DNA of 13,850 nucleotides, from NCBI GenBank assembly GCA_025929805.1, contig JAICPP010000070.1, positions 1 through 13,850 on the forward strand. Direction: 5' to 3'. The stretch comes from Gemmatimonadales bacterium. GTDB lineage: Bacteria > Gemmatimonadota > Gemmatimonadetes > Gemmatimonadales > GWC2-71-9. Positions 12,956-13,850 of this stretch are shown here, one piece after another (positions within the stretch are counted from its first letter, which is position 1; the number at the start of each line of letters is the position of its first letter). The notes under the pieces are model-generated. The model did no database searches and was not told the DNA's origin. It saw only the letters and a program-made list of their open reading frames with translations. The position numbers were made by a program, and so were the translations under genes.

Positions 12956-13850
12956 AATATCCTGGCCACCGCGGCGATCGTGAGCGGAGCGCTGCCCTCG
13001 GTCCGGTTGTTGACCAACAGATACGCCGGGATCTTGGTCTCTACCGCCGCCTGTACCAGCCGCACCAGGTCTCGCCGGAGCTTCGGGTTAGGCTCCCGAA
13101 TGCGATCGTAGGGCGCAAAGGCGTCGACCGCCTCGTCGTAGGTTCGTCCCGGACGAAGCAACGCGCGGGCAATGATGAATGGTCCGGTAATCGCTCCCGG
13201 GAGATCCAGCTGATGGCCAATGGGAGGCATTCTGGTCCAGGAGTTGAACACGTGGGCGACCCCATGCTCCCGCAGCACCGCGAAATACATAGGCGTGAGG
13301 AACTCCTCGTTGCGAACCTCGACCCCGTACTGCGCGTCCCGTGGCAACTCCGAAAAGAATTCATCCAGCCGATTGGCAAAACGATCGGGGTCGATGCCGC
13401 TGTACTTCGCAATGGTCTGGAACTCGAAGACGAACGGTCCGGTGTTCTCGCTGAAGTAGCGACGATATGGCTGGTAGATCTCCTCAGTGAACAGGTCCGG
13501 ATTGAGAAAATCGGGGTTGGCCTTGCCGGCGCGCTCCTCATCCTGAGCCTTGGTGAAAGTGTGCACCGTGATCTGGCTCCAGACCTTGCTTACACAGGGG
13601 AAACCGGGCGGGAGGTGCTCGGCGTAGCTTCGGAGCACTGCCTCCGTGGGCGGTCCGTAGAAGCTCGAATCGATACCCACGGTGGCAAAAAGCGGGAAAG
13701 CTGCGTACTCCCGCAGCATCTTGGCCGCCGCTCCCTTGGGACCGTAATCCTGCTGATACACCAACCCGCGCCAACCTGGGTAGTTCCAGGTCGAGGTACC
13801 AAACCGGATTCCTGGCGGAATACGCGCTTGCAGCCGCTCGAGGGTTGCCC
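12910..13850 (-). CDS. DUF72 (COG1801) protein, 5' end outside the window
   Basis: The frame is open on the minus strand from the right edge (first full codon at 13848) to the TAG at 12912-12910, 312 residues visible. Near the edge it reads IRFGTSTWNYPGWRGLVYQQ, the normal DUF72 opening, so only a short N-terminal piece is missing. Other family marks are IDSSFYGPPTE, FVFEFQTIAKYSG, YGVEVRNEEFL, HVFNSWTRMPPI and the C-terminal LLVNNRTEGSAPLTI. DUF72 proteins form a TIM-barrel and are widespread; their biochemical role is not established. The C-terminal tail (EEEGDQEPGTGDQS) is encoded by the heptamer repeat and is probably not part of the conserved fold. The gene is convergent with the epimerase-like gene, with 24 bp between the stops. 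Confidence 0.93.
   Translation of the reverse strand, partial: ATLERLQARIPPGIRFGTSTWNYPGWRGLVYQQDYGPKGAAAKMLREYAAFPLFATVGIDSSFYGPPTEAVLRSYAEHLPPGFPCVSKVWSQITVHTFTKAQDEERAGKANPDFLNPDLFTEEIYQPYRRYFSENTGPFVFEFQTIAKYSGIDPDRFANRLDEFFSELPRDAQYGVEVRNEEFLTPMYFAVLREHGVAHVFNSWTRMPPIGHQLDLPGAITGPFIIARALLRPGRTYDEAVDAFAPYDRIREPNPKLRRDLVRLVQAAVETKIPAYLLVNNRTEGSAPLTIAAVARILEEEGDQEPGTGDQS

Overview
The window is GC-rich, tightly packed bacterial chromosome from a Gram-negative organism. This follows from an outer-membrane beta-barrel protein, a lipoprotein and an MEP-pathway IspH. The gene mix (tetrahydromethanopterin C1 genes, a protease/propeller/barrel surface protein, a long IspH) and the mixture of Shine-Dalgarno and apparently leaderless genes suggest Gemmatimonadota or a neighbouring phylum. 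That assignment is inference; no rRNA or marker gene is present.

Layout. Minus strand, 1-2347: a C1 (formaldehyde) operon, fae, then mtdB, then an archaeal-type DUF1464 sugar-kinase-fold gene cut by the left edge. A terminator-like hairpin sits between fae and mtdB. Positions 2348-2643 form a divergent control region with a consensus-like promoter on each side and GAAGCCG boxes in both promoter spacers. Plus strand, 2644-6027: a 75-residue protein of unknown function, then a 1028-residue secreted protein combining a zinc-protease-like domain, a TolB/PD40 propeller and a C-terminal outer-membrane barrel. The ribosome-binding site of this large gene is buried in a 12-bp hairpin.

Plus strand, 6130-12885: a DEAH/HrpB-like helicase with unusual motifs; a small PAS-Fis regulator overlapping a lipoprotein gene; ispH; a cyclase/kynurenine-formamidase-fold protein with an altered metal motif; and an aldose-1-epimerase-like protein overlapping the cyclase gene by 20 bp. 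Minus strand, 12910 to the right edge: a DUF72 protein, convergent with the epimerase gene and open at its 5' end.

Two patterns run across the window. First, a -10-like hexamer of form TA-Y-N-TT lies 5-6 nt before the ATG of four plus-strand genes, which predicts leaderless mRNAs. Second, three gene ends (6027-6118, 11165-11231, 12851-12955) carry large hairpins whose arms are tandem 7- or 8-nt units. The units differ at each site, and two of the elements extend into the coding ends of genes.

Fae and MtdB act consecutively: Fae condenses formaldehyde with tetrahydromethanopterin and MtdB oxidises the methylene product. The DUF1464 protein is a plausible but unproven partner, perhaps in cofactor synthesis. 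The remaining genes look like housekeeping or envelope functions and do not form one obvious pathway.
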